A stretch of DNA of 64,000 bases from contig JACGWO010000002.1 of assembly GCA_034509735.1 (NCBI GenBank), positions 23,359,636 to 23,423,635 on the forward strand, given 5' to 3'. Numbering within the stretch: position 1 is the stretch's first letter; every line of letters begins with the position of its first letter. The translations under genes and the position numbers were made by a program. Of the stretch, positions 10,789-23,330 are shown piece after piece. The notes beneath the pieces are model-generated. The model was not told the origin of the DNA. It made no database searches and was given only the letters and a program-made list of their open reading frames with translations. The stretch is from Sesamum alatum. Its lineage: Eukaryota; Streptophyta; Magnoliopsida; Lamiales; Pedaliaceae.

Positions 10789-11905
10789 AAAGTTTTTTTT
10801 TGAACATGAACAGAAACTTATATGAATGCAGATTTAATGCCAATACAAACGGGGAGGACGTAGTCCTAGTACAAGTAAGGTTAAGATTAGAAGCAATAGA
10901 TGCTTGTACAAAATATGGCATTTGCAAAAATATCTGTATTGGAGATTCAACTGTAGCTGCATTACGAGCCAAAAGATCAGCTACTCGGTTTTCCTCCCTA
11001 TAGCAAAAGCATAACTGAAGAGCTTCCAATTCAGTTGAAAGCTGCTTGATATCTTGGATTAATGGAGGCCTTTAGGACCCGACCCTCCCTACCAAAAAGA
11101 GAAAGTAAAAATTTAGAACCGTTTCAATGATGAGTTTACGAAAATTATACCTGATAGCCATAAGCAACCCATCACGCAAAGCCCTATATTCAGCCATATT
11201 GTTAGTAGTATGACATATATATACTGAAAATGCTAGTAGAAATCTACCCTCATCATCCGGAAATATGCCGCCAGTACCTGAAGGCCCCGGATTTCCTAAA
11301 GAAGATCCATCTATATTAAGTTTGTTCCAAAGTGGAGGTGGTGGAATCCATTTACATATTATTGTGAAGGTTTTAGTTAATCTGCCTCTTGAGAGGCAAA
11401 CCTATCATGCGTTAGTAACTGTGCTGATTTCCAGACCATAAAAGGGTTAATAGGGGAATTCGAAAAAATAGCTGCATTTCTATGGTTCCAGATCTACCAA
11501 AGAGTGTTAACCACGAGCAATTGTAGCATAGGTTTGTATTTGAGATGATAAAGAATTAAGACAATATTCACAGTCTGAATAGGTAGAATTTCTGGAAGCA
11601 TATGTGTAGCAATAGAAGAAAAAATTGGACACTCTATGAAAGGATGATGTTCTTCAATAGCCTTTCGACAATGGCTGCATAAAGGAGATGATAGACGATG
11701 TTTACTAAAAAGCTTACCAGCAGTAGGTAGGGCATGTTGTCCTAATAACCAGGTGAAAAACAGAACTTTCGGAGAGGCTTTAATCTTCCATAGATATGAG
11801 TGGCCTGGATGACTCTAGCTTGAACATACATAGCTATTTCTGCTTTCTCACATGGCTCGTGACTTCGTACTTGTTTTAACAGGTACATATATGCATAATA
11901 TAAAG
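10789..11905 (-). pseudogene. 3' end of an L1-type LINE (zf-RVT and RNase H), truncated
   Basis: On the minus strand a zf-RVT segment (..KVLFFTWLLGQHALPTAGKLF.., then C..C and H..C spacing) is followed by an RNase H-like domain: NKLNIDGSSLGNPGPSG, the TTNNMAEYRAL block, and the REENRVADLLARNA block at about 10985. This is the C-terminal arrangement of plant L1 ORF2 proteins. The T-run at 10791-10800 (plus strand) is the poly(A) tail. Endonuclease and RT are missing, so it is a 5'-truncated copy, with several stops. A target duplication was not found. Confidence 0.8.
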
Positions 11906-11919
11906 GGTTAATTACGTTT

Positions 11920-12640
11920 AGATTCAAAAATGTGAAATTACACTTTCTCCCAAAGAGGTTTTAAACTTATACTTAAACCTTCTATAAAAATTCGTCGTTT
12001 ATATCTGAACTCCTTCAGTTAGGGTTTGAACGAAATATGCTAACGTCAGCAAACAATTATACATGAATTTTTAATTTTATCCCTCATTCGATATTCTCCT
12101 GTAATATTTTTATAGTGAGGGGGTAACTGTAATATTTAGAGTCAAAAGGGTGAAATTGTAATAAAATATTGCTCCCAAATTATAGCTATTGGATAGAAAG
12201 TAGTAATAGACATTGGATAGAAAATAGTCACTTTCGGTGTGTTTTCCACTTTCTATATATAGTGAAAATTAACATTATTATTGTATCTATTTCCTGAAAA
12301 TGTCTTGTTCAAGTACTTCAAGAAATATATGCAATAATGGTGTTCACCTCACCTAATATATTTGAAGTAAAAAAAAAGTAAAAAAAAATAGTTTTTCATT
12401 CATAAACGAGCTACTTATTGTCCGATGGCTATAATTGAAAAATAATATTTTATTACACTCTTTTGAATTCATATATATTACTTTTATGCCCTTATAAGTA
12501 TAAAAATATTACATGCGAATTTTAAATGAGAGGTAAAATCAGAAAATTTATGTAATTTTGTTGAAGTCAACACTTTTCCTTCAAATTCTGACGGAAGAGG
12601 ATTAGGTGTAAACAGAATTTTTTTTTTAAGCGGGTGCTAG
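11920..12640. repeat. Fold-back (inverted-repeat) element
   Basis: The left arm near 12140-12215 (GTAATAAAATATTG.. ATTATAGCTATTGGA..) reappears reverse-complemented at about 12405-12470. Outer parts around 11950-12030 and 12570-12640 match more weakly. A spacer of about 190 bp lies between the arms. No coding capacity and no clear TSD. Confidence 0.6.
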
Positions 12641-12689
12641 AGTAATATTAGTTTTTTTTTTTTCTGGGAGAAAAGATAATTTTATTTTG

Positions 12690-15175
12690 GGAAAAAAATT
12701 GATCCTTTAATTTGTCCGCAATTCATTTTGGTCATCTAAATTACTATTCTCACATTTTTATCATTAGTTTGCAAAAATGTGTAAATATAGTCCAATTTAA
12801 GGTTCTTAAACAATTTTCCGACATTTTTTTACCATATGTCCGTCGAAATTGCCACCTAAGCAAGGAAATTGATAATGTGGCGCATAATGCTTAGGTAATT
12901 AATGATATGGTACACAATTAAATGATTGAAAATTTTGTTGTTCATGGGTTTGAATCTTGGTCAAGTAAAACCAAAAGCACCTTTTTCACCACTTGCCCTA
13001 CATCACACTCACACTGTTTTAGCCCAACGGTGCTTTATGACATCTATATCTGGAAGTATTTTAATATAGAATGATACTAATATTACAATGTATTAAATAT
13101 TTTTAGAAAATTAATATATTATATTGATTTTATTATAGAGAATTTATACATAAAAATATCGATATTTAATTAATTTTCAAGAAAAACATATTTAATTTTA
13201 ATTTGTATCTATAAAAATCCAATATTAACAAGAAAATATATTTTTTAAATATCTAAATAAATATATTTATTAGAATATGTAAATATATATTTGGAAATAT
13301 ATTTAAAAATATTTAAAAATATATATAAGGAAATATAATTAAAAATATTTCTCTATTTTAAAATATTTTGAAATTCTAAATATATATTTTAAAAATATAT
13401 CTATTTTAAAAATAGTATATATATTTTCTATTTATTTATTAAAAATTTATGTATATTTATTTATATACTTTAAATTAATATAAAAATATTTATTTATTTA
13501 AAGACATACTTTTACATAAATATATTTTTAAAAATAAAAATATTTTTAAAATATATTCATATATTTTAAAATACTAATTTACAAGTGTATAGTATTTAAA
13601 ATATTTTGAAATATGTTTTTATAGTATGAATAAATATATTTATTTAGAAATTTAAAATATATAAATATATTTTTGTGCTAGTATTACATTTTTTCGATAA
13701 ATATCAATATTGATTATATTTTGCTTGAATAAAAAGATATTAATTAAATATTGATATTTTTATGAATAATTTTTTTATATTAAAACCAATATAATATATT
13801 AGTTGCTTAAAAGTATTTGGGAAAAATACAATTTTGGTCCATTTTTTTATGGGTGGTGGCACTTTTAGTCCAGGTCTATTTGAAAATAACAATTCAAGAC
13901 AGTAATTTTAAAAATGTGGCAATTCCAGGCCAAAAAACTCTAATTTGGCCGGAAGTTGTTACCTTTTTGGCGACAATTTTACACGTGGATTAAAAAAAAT
14001 AAAAATTTTCTTATGTGGCAGGTGATTGGCAACCATGGTGAGGTGGCATGGTGGCATGTTTTATTTTAGGCTAAAGCCCATTTAAATAGATAACTTTTTT
14101 CTTAAATATATATTATTTAAGTATCAAAATAAAATTTAATTTTTTTAAAAAAAATAAAATTAAATAAATTTAATTAAATAAAATTTTGAAAAAGTAAAAA
14201 TAAAAAAATGTTAAGAAATTTGATTTAATTTTTTAAAGAAAAACAATAATTTTTAAAATTTAAACATTTTTATAGTAAATAATATAATTTATTAAATATA
14301 TTCAAACTAAATATCATTTAAATATTGTTAATAAGATATAATTGTTAATATTTATTAAAATTTATATTGATATAGATATTTAAATTTGAAAATTGAATTT
14401 TAGTATATTTATCTTTTAAACATGATTTTAATTTAATTTATGAATTTGGTATAAAATTTTAAATTTTTATTTTAATATTTAAATATTATATATTTAAAAA
14501 AAAGTTATCCATTTAAATAGATTTTAGCCTTAAGTAAAACATGTACCATGACACCTCACTATGGTTGCCAAATCACCTTCCATGTAAGAAAATTTTTATT
14601 TTTTTAATCCACGTGTAAAATGGTTACCGGACAAGTGACCAATTTCGGCCAAATTAGGGTTTTTGGCTTGAAATTGCCACTTTTTTAAAATTACTGTCCT
14701 GAATTGCTATTTTCAAATAGACCTGGATTAAAAGTGCCACCGCCCCTAAAAAAATGGACCAAACATTTTTCCCAAAGTATTTTATACATTGCAATATTAA
14801 TATCAATCTATATTAAATTCTTCTTACATATACTTGTTATAAGAAAAGGTTGGGCCAGAGTACTATAAGCGGGTTGTATGCCAAGTGGTGAAGAATGTGG
14901 TTTTACTTTTACTCGACGAAGGTTCAAACCCAGGAACAATAAATTTTTCAACCATTTGAGTGTGACATCAACGTCACATGATCAATTTTCTTGCTTAATT
15001 GGCAATTTCGACAGATATATGGTAAATTTCGGCGAAAATTGTTTAAAAATTATAAATAGGACCACATTTATACTTTTTTGTAAATTAATGATAAAAATAT
15101 GATAATGATAATATTTAGAAGACCAAAATGAATCAGGGACAAAATTAAATGACCGAAAATGTTTTTTTTTTTTTT
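12690..15175. mobile_element. Non-autonomous element with about 400-bp terminal inverted repeats
   Basis: The left arm (about 12700-13100) and right arm (about 14783-15170) are reverse complements along most of their length. Examples are TTCATTTTGGTC at 12723 versus its complement near 15130, and the GTCGAAATTGCCA block. The arms also match at the inner ends around 13060-13100 and 14785-14830. The centre (13100-13810) is very AT-rich and itself partly palindromic. No transposase is visible. Long inverted arms suggest a MULE-type or fold-back element. It is split by the MITE at 13819-14773. Confidence 0.7.
13819..14773. mobile_element. Mutator-like MITE with 9-bp TSD AAAGTATTT and about 270-bp inverted ends
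   Basis: AAAGTATTT lies at 13810-13818 and 14774-14782. The element starts GGGAAAAATACA and ends ATTTTTCCC. About 270 bp at each end are inverted copies (TGGTCCATTTTTTTA, the AATTTGGCC and CCACGTGTAAAAT blocks). A 9-bp duplication and long TIRs are typical of Mutator-like MITEs. It interrupts the larger inverted-repeat element. Confidence 0.88.
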
Positions 15176-17893
15176 GATGATTTAAGTGTAATTAGCTCTA
15201 ATATAAATCACGAGCTGCACAACAGAGGAAGGCCTATGACTACCAACAAGTGGGATTTCTACATTTAATGGGAGGTTGTATAGATGCATGGATATGGATA
15301 TAGTATGATTAGAATATTAAGGTAAGAGTATATGACAACATACTAATAATCATATAGTTTGGATTCGTTTGCCATAATGTAAGGCCTACCATTTAGATGG
15401 AGGGGCTGGATATCCAGCTTGTTAATCCGACACAATATCCGATTTACTTCTTTTTTCTCAAGTCCAAGACAAATGGTGTTACAAAGCTGGATAATGGGCT
15501 GATATTAATCCCATTTAAGGAGGTTGGATTTTTCTTAACATGTTCCATAAAATGTTATAGGTCTAATAGGTTTTCTTGTTTTGGTGGAAATACTAGCACC
15601 AATCTGACTCGATCAAATTTAAATTAATTATATGATTAGTGGAATACACTTGTCGTATGATTGGTTAACAATTCAATAAAAGTAACCAATCATATAACAA
15701 GTGCATCACACTTACTCTATAATTTAATTCGACCAAACTTAGTTCGAGCGAGAATCTTTCATTTTCATCAGTGGAATGAGCCACAATTTTCATGGATCTT
15801 AGACCAAAATCAGACGTATTACTCAAAAATGCAAACGGGAATTAATAGAGTTGTGTGTATGGCAGTACTGTAGGGAACTATACATTTGGTGAATAGCTAC
15901 CAAAAAGGCGATGGTGAAGTTTGTGCTCGGAGAAGATGTTGGTGTTTCAATGTAGCAGAATACTCATCCACTAGTTTCGTAAAAATGGTGTCATTTGTGT
16001 TTATAATTATATTTTAAAATAATTTATATATAAATATCATTATATAATTTATTATAATTTATATATATAGTAAGAAAATGAACGAGATAAAAACTTGAGA
16101 AATTAGGAAAGTTGTAAAGATGGAGAGTCATGCCAATCGTTGTTGTTGTAAAGTCATAATTGCCTCCCTACGTGTAGGTGTTAACGGCTGACCATAATTC
16201 CAGGAGATCATTGTATTATTTTTTATTTTTTATTTTTTATATTTGATACTCTCTTCTCAAAATAATATGCTATATGTGAGTCACGCATTGCACGTTGTTC
16301 CTACCCAGTGAACCTTTTTCATGGGGTCTCCAAATCACAAAGATTGGGTTACTCCTGGAGGTGACTCTCTTATGGAGTTAGCCCATCCCCCTCGATGATA
16401 AAGGATCTAGCCTCTATGCTAGTCCCCCGAGGCAATTTTCCATCACATGGACTAAAACATTAAATGCCTCTTATTTTTATTTTCCATCATTCTCCATCTC
16501 ATTCTCCTTCTCATGTCCGGATAACCTGCATAGAAATTTCCACAAAATAATAATTGACATGTCTTTTCTCTTTCTATCTTTATTGCATACTTGTAATTCA
16601 TAACTCAATAATATTTTCTCAGTACCGTTTTTCAAATGAATGAATGCAATTTAACCCGTCTCTTTATTATGCATAACATATGCACTTTAATAAATCAAAA
16701 TAATTAAATTATTTTCAAAATTCATGATTATAATCATTAGGACGATATATTTTACTAAGTCCATCAATTCTAATGAAATCATAAATACGTCCACATTGGG
16801 GTTGTCACATAATATCATATTTTATCATATTTCAACTAACACACATTCCCTTTTAACATTGAATAAAATAATCAATCACAGAATTTTTCATATCTCCATA
16901 ATTATTTTTTAATGTCTTCTCTTGACATAATAACTCAATAAAATATGTGTAATGCATTCTTATTATATGTAATAAATAAATCAATGCATACCCCCACATT
17001 TCAAAAGATTAGCAAGAACTTAATTACATAAGAAAGAGTATCATTAATCACAAAAAATAAACACAATAATAATGGCATTCTTAATTAGAGCATTAATCCA
17101 TGTCAATAAATTGATGCACCAAAGTGGAAATATACTTTTTCACCCATATAATTATCTCTCAAATACGAGCATGTAACTATTCAATAGCAATAGCATAATC
17201 TCATGATATTTTGGAAAATTTATGTAAGTACTTAATTGTAGAGCATAGAGATTTGCACTCTCCCAATTTCAAACTCAATACATATATAAATCTAACAACT
17301 CGATCTGTAAATTCATATAAAAAATAATATATGTGATAGTAAAAGCTCATGCCCTTGGGTATCTCATACATTTTCTAGCCATTTCATTGTTATAAAAAAT
17401 TTCACAAGCTTATCAAATTCTATACTCGTTATTTAAATGCCTTATATATAGATAAATGATAATTGGATATACTATATATGTGTTGCAGTTACAAAATTTT
17501 AAATATATTTTAATGCTTTCAAAGGCACATTCATACTCGTTAATAATTCCAATAATAATAATTTTAAGTTACTCCAAAATAAAAATAGACATAATTAACA
17601 AAATAATTTTCATCACTAATTAGATAGTGAATTTATAATGCATCGAAAACAAACCAATGCACTCATTATGTTCAATTACTCTAATTAACGGTGTGCAATT
17701 ATCACTAACGATAAATCAAGAATAATGAATATTCACATAGTGACTTATTACATGAAAATCTCCGATAAAGTTAAAACTCGAAAATTGCAAATATTTTAGC
17801 ATCATGTCAATGTAATGATTGGATATCATTTTAACCAAACAATTTAGACAATTATACATATAATCTGAAATTAATCATATATAACTTTCATAT
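15176..17893. other. AT-rich intergenic DNA without recognised genes
   Basis: Short open frames (15397-15627, 15661-15873, 16724-16912) show no domain and fall in low-complexity sequence. A less AT-rich stretch at 16260-16440 (CCCCTCGATGATAAAGG..) resembles nothing I can name. It may be old LTR or intergenic sequence. A perfect 14-bp palindrome GCTGGATATCCAGC occurs near 15404. Confidence 0.5.
15603..15745. repeat. Inverted repeat, arms of about 60 bp
   Basis: The left arm (15603-15668, with ACACTTGTCGTATGATTGGT) and right arm (15678-15745, with ACCAATCATATAACAAGTG) are near reverse complements separated by about 10 bases. It would form a strong hairpin and is probably the remains of a small fold-back MITE. 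Confidence 0.75.
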
Positions 17894-17999
17894 CACTACC
17901 AAAAAAAAAAAAAAAAAAAAAACGAGATTTAGAGTGATTTTAGGAATGACTTTTATATATATATTTTTTTGGGGATGAAAAACTAATGATTAATCATTG

Positions 18000-18690
18000 T
18001 TGAGCCGGCATTTAGAATGATTATGGAATGGGTGTCCTTCTGTCATAATAGACGGTGGGTCTAAATAATTGGAATGGTTTGTTTGGACCATTCTAACATA
18101 GCAACGGATTTTGTACTTGTTCAAAACCATTCGTAAATACGTCTGACCACCAAAAATTAGAATTCTTTTATTTGGAACGCTTTTCCTATTTGGATCGGTT
18201 TATTTTTATTTTTATGTACATGTTTTGAAACGGTCATTGTAATACAATCTTCATAAATTTGAGACAATTTTGATTTTGCCAGTTATATATTTCGGAATGG
18301 GTGTGGGAACGCAATTGATCCTTCGTTTGGAATATATATTAGCATAGCTTGGTCCATTTTTTGGTATACATGTTGGAATTGTTGGATCGATGTTGTAGAA
18401 TGTAAATTGAAACGGTATTTGCACCATCATTTCCAACAACATTTACGACACTTTTTGGAACGGTTACATTTGTGCTTGTAATACATGTGGGAACGATATT
18501 TGGAACTTGAATTGATTCTTAATTTGGGATACATATTGGAACGACCGTGTGCATTATCTCGAGAATATATTGGAACGGTATTTGCACCACCATTTTTCAC
18601 TAGTTTAGTACAGTTCTTGGAACGCTTCGTCGGATACTGTGGATTAATTTTGGAACAATATTTATGTTGTTTGGAGACAGGTCCTACCAT
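18000..18690. repeat. CACTA subterminal repeats
   Basis: The motif TTGGAACG/GGAATGG and its complement recur throughout (for example around 18080, 18170, 18290, 18410, 18460, 18490, 18535, 18570, 18620 and 18650). Such clustered short repeats are the binding sites of the regulatory protein in CACTA elements. Confidence 0.75.
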
Positions 18691-18933
18691 ATATGTTCGT
18701 TTATTTTTATAATAATTTTTTATTACAATAAATAATTACAGAATTTAGTAAAATTAATTAAAATCTAAAATAATAGTAAAGTTTATTAATTAAATAAATA
18801 TTCAATTATGGAATGTAATTAACATTAAAAAATTGATAATTATGAAAAAAAATTAATATTTAAATTGTACGTTTACAGATCTTAAAAAAAACCTAATTTA
18901 GCCCCGGCCCCCTCGTCTGCATCATCCATCTCG

Positions 18934-20437
18934 TCATCGTCCAAGGCACGGGGATTTGTCGGAGGCTATGACAGGCCAGCATTGGAGGTGTTGGGTTGTG
19001 ACGGGTCGGCAGTTGAGGTGTTGGCTTGCATGGACCTCATCATGGTCATCATCGACCATCATCGCCTCAAGCCTCGTCATTCGATCCTCCATGTTCGGCC
19101 ATGGCGGTGGTGGTGGCGATAATGTTGTGTACGTCTTGCTGGAGGTGTGGACCTCAGAACCAAGGCCAAATACACAAGCCTTGTTCTTGCCCCCGACCAC
19201 TGCCAGCCACAGCTACTGCTCGGTCATCACCACCGAGGCCTCGGATGACACCGGAGAATCCAACCATCAACCGTGACATGTCTCCTGCAAAACAAACAAA
19301 AATCTTAGTATTATAAAATAAATTACGCAAAAAAAGAAAATCTATTAGTTATCGCCACCTGCGCTACCCTCGGATTGCTCCAGCTGACGTCCGCCTTCTT
19401 TTTGTAGCATTTGGAGAATAGCTCTATCTACTTTATAGGCCGAACGAGCTCTACCTCCTATACAAGAAAAGAACAATTAGCAAAATATTTAACGATTATT
19501 AACAAAACAATTTAAAAATTTTAAAATACTTACCGTCTTCCTCTTATGCATGTCGATAGAAGAAGACCTCCCGCGATAGATAGTAGATGTTGCCGCTGGG
19601 TTTGGTCGACCAGTTGGCTTGTTCTTCGCGGACTTATCTTTAAAGTCCACCCAGTACAGCTACAGCTGGTGCCAGATTTCGTTGACCAGCCACACCAATT
19701 TGGTCAGCTGAGTGCTGCGAAGACGAACCGCTTCAAGATGAACTTGCCACCGAACATATGAAAAACCCGGAACATGGACTCATCGTCACAGTCCCACCAG
19801 AACGTCAGCTGGAATATCACAAAAAAAGAAAAAAAGTGTTAAAATATTGAAAAAATAGATTATATGATATGATAAATTTTTTTAAAAAAATACCTTCCAG
19901 CTCTCGAACGAGAACTGCTGGTGCTCTGGCGGCACCTGCCACAAACATCCTCAGGGGTGGGGATAATACCCTCGCACCACCGTATTGATTCGCTCTTGTA
20001 CTTTGCGATCTGACCTGTAAAATCATATTGATTAGTCATTTTAAATAAAATGCCAAACTAAAAGAAAAATTATAAAAATGAAACTACCTCGCATCATCAA
20101 GGCTGATATACTGGTGCACTGATGGTGGGGGGACTGCCAGTGCTGGTGCTGGTGCAGCCCACTGATGGGCAGCATCTGCCACCGGTGCGGCAGTAGACGG
20201 TCCAAGCTCCTGTGCGGCCAGTACCGGAGTAGACGGGTCCACCTCCGGTATCGTGTCCGATGTGGCAGCTGAGAGGTTAGCTACTGGTGGTGGTGGGGGT
20301 GGTCGGAGCGCTGCTTCCGCAATTTAGGAAGCAATAGCCGCCGGTTGTGGAACCTGCAGGCCATGACCGCGGCCACGGCCACGGCCACGACTGCGGCCGC
20401 ATCCATGTCCTTGAGAAGGCAGACCACTTGTAGACAT
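18934..20437 (-). pseudogene. CACTA accessory transposase gene (PF03004-like), five exons, damaged
   Basis: Minus-strand exons are predicted at 20437-20088, 20014-19894, 19808-19534, 19457-19359 and 19284-18934. All four introns (73-85 bp) are GT-AG, AT-rich and end in pyrimidine-AG. Exon 1 starts with ATG and encodes an RGRGRGHG-type basic stretch and a Pro/Ala-rich region. Exon 3 contains the FWWDCDDESMF and VDFKDKSAKNKP segments typical of the Ptta/En/Spm plant transposase family. Exon 4 has YKVDRAILQMLQKEGG. Exon 5 has the GGKNKACVFGLGSEV motif and a short coiled coil (MEDRMTRLEAMM). This family corresponds to the DNA-binding accessory protein of CACTA elements. Exons 3 and 5 need a frame change, so the gene is probably dead. 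Confidence 0.72.
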
Positions 20438-20602
20438 GATCTATAAAATTATAATAGAAATTAATTTTTGAATTTTTATGATTAATGTAATTAATAAATT
20501 TTTTTAATTATTATGATTTTCTATATTTTCCATATTTTTATATATTTCTTCTAAATCCTTATATTCTATAATTACCTATAACCTTATAGTATGTATAAAT
20601 AT

Positions 20603-21310
20603 TGTTGAGATCAAAATATTTTAGAATAAATACCAATTAAAGCCCAAATAAATCGACTAATAATTGGGTTTCAAAATAAAAGTCCATAATGAATTTGAGC
20701 TTATTGTAAAAAAAAAATAAAAATTCATAAGCCCATATTAAATTTGGGTCTTATGTATCTTTATGGGTCAATCCAAAATAAATATAGATTTATTTTTTTT
20801 GAGTTGGAGAAATTGGACCAGATACATGTTCAAAGTGGAGTTCATCATAAGACTAATTTATGTCATAGTCCACGGTGATCAAGCCCAATAGAAATGAGCC
20901 AAAGTTGCTTAAGCCATACTCACTCCTATAAAAAGAGGCCGCCACCTCTCACAAGTAAAGAGACACACACATACAATAAATCAAAGGACTCAAGTCCCAA
21001 AAAGCCCTTTTGTCACGGCGAACTTTTGCAACCTCAAATGTTCCACATCTTTCTCGGCATCAAATTACTTCAAGGCCTTGATCAAATTTTTAGGTACTGC
21101 GTAGTTTGCTCCACAATCCCAGAGGAGATTACGCATCTACATCCAAAAATAAGCTTCAAGCCCTTAGATCGAAATTCAGAGAGAAGAATCAATGGATTAC
21201 ATCTAAATCAGAGATTCTATCCACTTTTCTTTTTAAATCAATAAAATCATTTGTCCATATCTTTTCTTATATCGTAATTATTTTTGCAGGCACAAAATTC
21301 TGTGTGAACA
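20603..21310 (+). mobile_element. 5' LTR of Tat3
   Basis: It starts TGTTGAGATCAAAATATTTT and ends TGTGTGAACA. The first 450 bp match 25948-26401. A TATA-like CCTATAAAAAGAGG occurs near 20925. A primer-binding site follows 6 bases after the end. Confidence 0.88.
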
Positions 21311-21316
21311 AATTTC

Positions 21317-21335
21317 TGGCACGCCCAGTGGGACC
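21317..21335 (+). promoter_or_regulatory. Primer-binding site of Tat3
   Basis: TGGCACGCCCAGTGGGACC follows the 5' LTR. This sequence type is common downstream of LTRs in plant gypsy elements, where a tRNA 3' end primes minus-strand DNA. I do not assign the tRNA. Confidence 0.75.
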
Positions 21336-21387
21336 ATTTCTACTCTTCATCTCGTCCTCCTACATCAAAGGTACAGTCATCATCAAA

Positions 21388-23330
21388 ATGCTCAATGGCA
21401 CCCAAGAAGGATCTAAGTCACCACCAATGCCACTATTGCTAGATGGTTTGTTCGATAATTGCAAGGGATGATCGCCGACACCATCAAAACTGAGTACACT
21501 GGAACGACCCAAATTTCGCCCGCGTATTCAAAACCTTATACCAAGTGCATCGATGCCTTGAGGATGCCAACGGGATACCTAGATCCGCATCTACAACAAC
21601 TCACAACCCAAAACAACACGTTACCCACTTCATCGAGACATGCAACAACGCCGGCACTAACGGTGACCTCTTGGTAAAACAGTCGTCTGGTCGCTTAAAG
21701 GAAACGCCTTTGATTGGTACATCAATCTTCAGCTCGAGTTGAGAAACAGTTGGGATGAGATGGAAAAGGAATTTTTGAGCCACTTCTATCGCACACGTCG
21801 AACGTTGAGCATGTATAAACTCATCAACGCAAGGCAGTGGAAGAACGAGCCAGTGACTGGCTACATCAATCGATGGCACGCTTTAAGTTTGAACTGCAAA
21901 GATAAACTTTCAGAGGCCTCGGCGATAGAAATGTGCATCCAAGGTATGCATTGGGATCTTATTTACATCTTGCAGGGGATCAAGCAAAGAAGCTTTGAGC
22001 AGCTGGCTACCCGCGCCCATAACATGGAGATAAGCATCCCTAATCACAAATCCAAATTCCCAATTGACTACCAAAAGAAGGGGTTTAAAGAGGATGAAGA
22101 CTTTGTCATACAGAACGTCAAAGAGTCCATAGACATTAAAGCAAATCCTGTCAAATTTCTTCCAAGCGAGAAAAAGGAGTGAAAGGCCTCAAAAACAACC
22201 AAATATCAAGTTACAAAGACTGGCTTACTTTGGATGACAAAGAAATGGCGAGCACAAACGTCGCTAGCATCACTTCTACAAATGACATGCATGTTTCAGA
22301 AAACGAGCAGAAAGCTCTACCATCACTGTCAGCATCACCACCAAAACATCGATTGGACAGTCTTGACCCCATACAAAGGGAGGCCTCTGATGCCAACATG
22401 AAGCCCTTCACCAAGCGGAGTCATACTATGTTGATGCCAAGCTCCACCTCGACCCTAACAAAATGCAAAAAGCAACACCTTCAAAGATCCCAACCTGTCA
22501 ACAAATCAAGGAAGGGCACTCCAAACCCACTCCTTCATAAAGCAATGACAAAAAGTTCAGCAAATTGACCATTGGTGAAGTGCCAGCTAGTAGGAATTAT
22601 AAGTCGAAGAGGCCACCTTACTCGTCAGTATTCCCGTATGTGGTTCGGCCCGACGACAAAGACAAACAAAGCTCGTCGAAAGGCCAAGCTCCTCCACTAT
22701 TCAAAGGAATCATGTAATCAAGTAAGGTGAAATTAAGAGACCCTCAAGGTGCCAAAGCTGAACTCATTGAGCCCATCACCAGCCTACAAGCATTGGTCTT
22801 AAGTAAGCCACTTCTTCTGAAAAATCAACCCGAAGAAATGCCGGGGCATTCAACTCAAAAGCTTACCATCTCTTGGCTAAATTAGGGTATGAATTTTTTG
22901 CTCCATCTCGACTCAACAAGTTAAATTTCGAGTTGACAGGTGAAAAGATCCACGGACTGACATGGGCGCAACACGAATTGAGACGACAAGGCTTCCGCGT
23001 CGTCTTACCACGCACTGGCTTGGGCTTCACCCTAGACGAACTTGTGAGCAATTTCCTTAGAGACATTACCGAACAAACAAGCCAAAGGAAAATAGCGAAA
23101 GTCAAACACTTCATTTATCTCGGCCTCGGGGGAGTAAGACGCCAATCAAGGTGAAACGACGCATTGCCAGTCTTGATGAAGAATGCATCAAGCTATGTCC
23201 ATCCAACCACGGGTCTTGATGAAGACTCTGACTTGGAGATTTCCAAAAATGAGATTCAAAACACTCCCAAGTACAAATTGAAGATGGATATACGGCCTCG
23301 GCCTCACAGATGACAAATTCATGAAAAGAT
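21388..23330 (+). pseudogene. Tat3 gag (and protease-side) relic
   Basis: An ATG near 21388 opens a broken frame. The capsid-like Retrotrans_gag domain lies at about 21680-22040 and includes SWDEMEKEFLSHFY, NEPVTGYINRWHALSLNCKDKLSE and QGMHWDLIYILQGIK. This part is intact in one frame from 21739 to 22182. Further on, a conserved segment at 22873-23154 (LNFELTGEKIHGLTWAQ, LRRQGFRVVLPRTGLGF) corresponds to the region between gag and RT in related elements. Near 23330 the sequence jumps into the post-integrase spacer. RT, RNase H and integrase are missing. Several stops are present. Confidence 0.82.

Larger units (their letters stand above)
17894..20602 (-). mobile_element. CACTA (En/Spm) transposon, one end present
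   Basis: The left end CACTACC at 17894, followed by an A-run, is a CACTA terminus, with TAT at 17891-17893 as the candidate 3-bp TSD. The next 700 bp carry many short GGAACG/GGAATG subterminal repeats. A spliced gene of the plant transposase family lies inside on the minus strand. The element is cut at 20603 by Tat3; the other terminus is not in the window. No Tnp2-type catalytic transposase is visible. Confidence 0.82.

Noticed and set aside
16260..16440. Possible LTR or gene end with a CCCCTCGATGATAAAGG block
   Set aside because: No partner repeat, domain or boundary found in the window.
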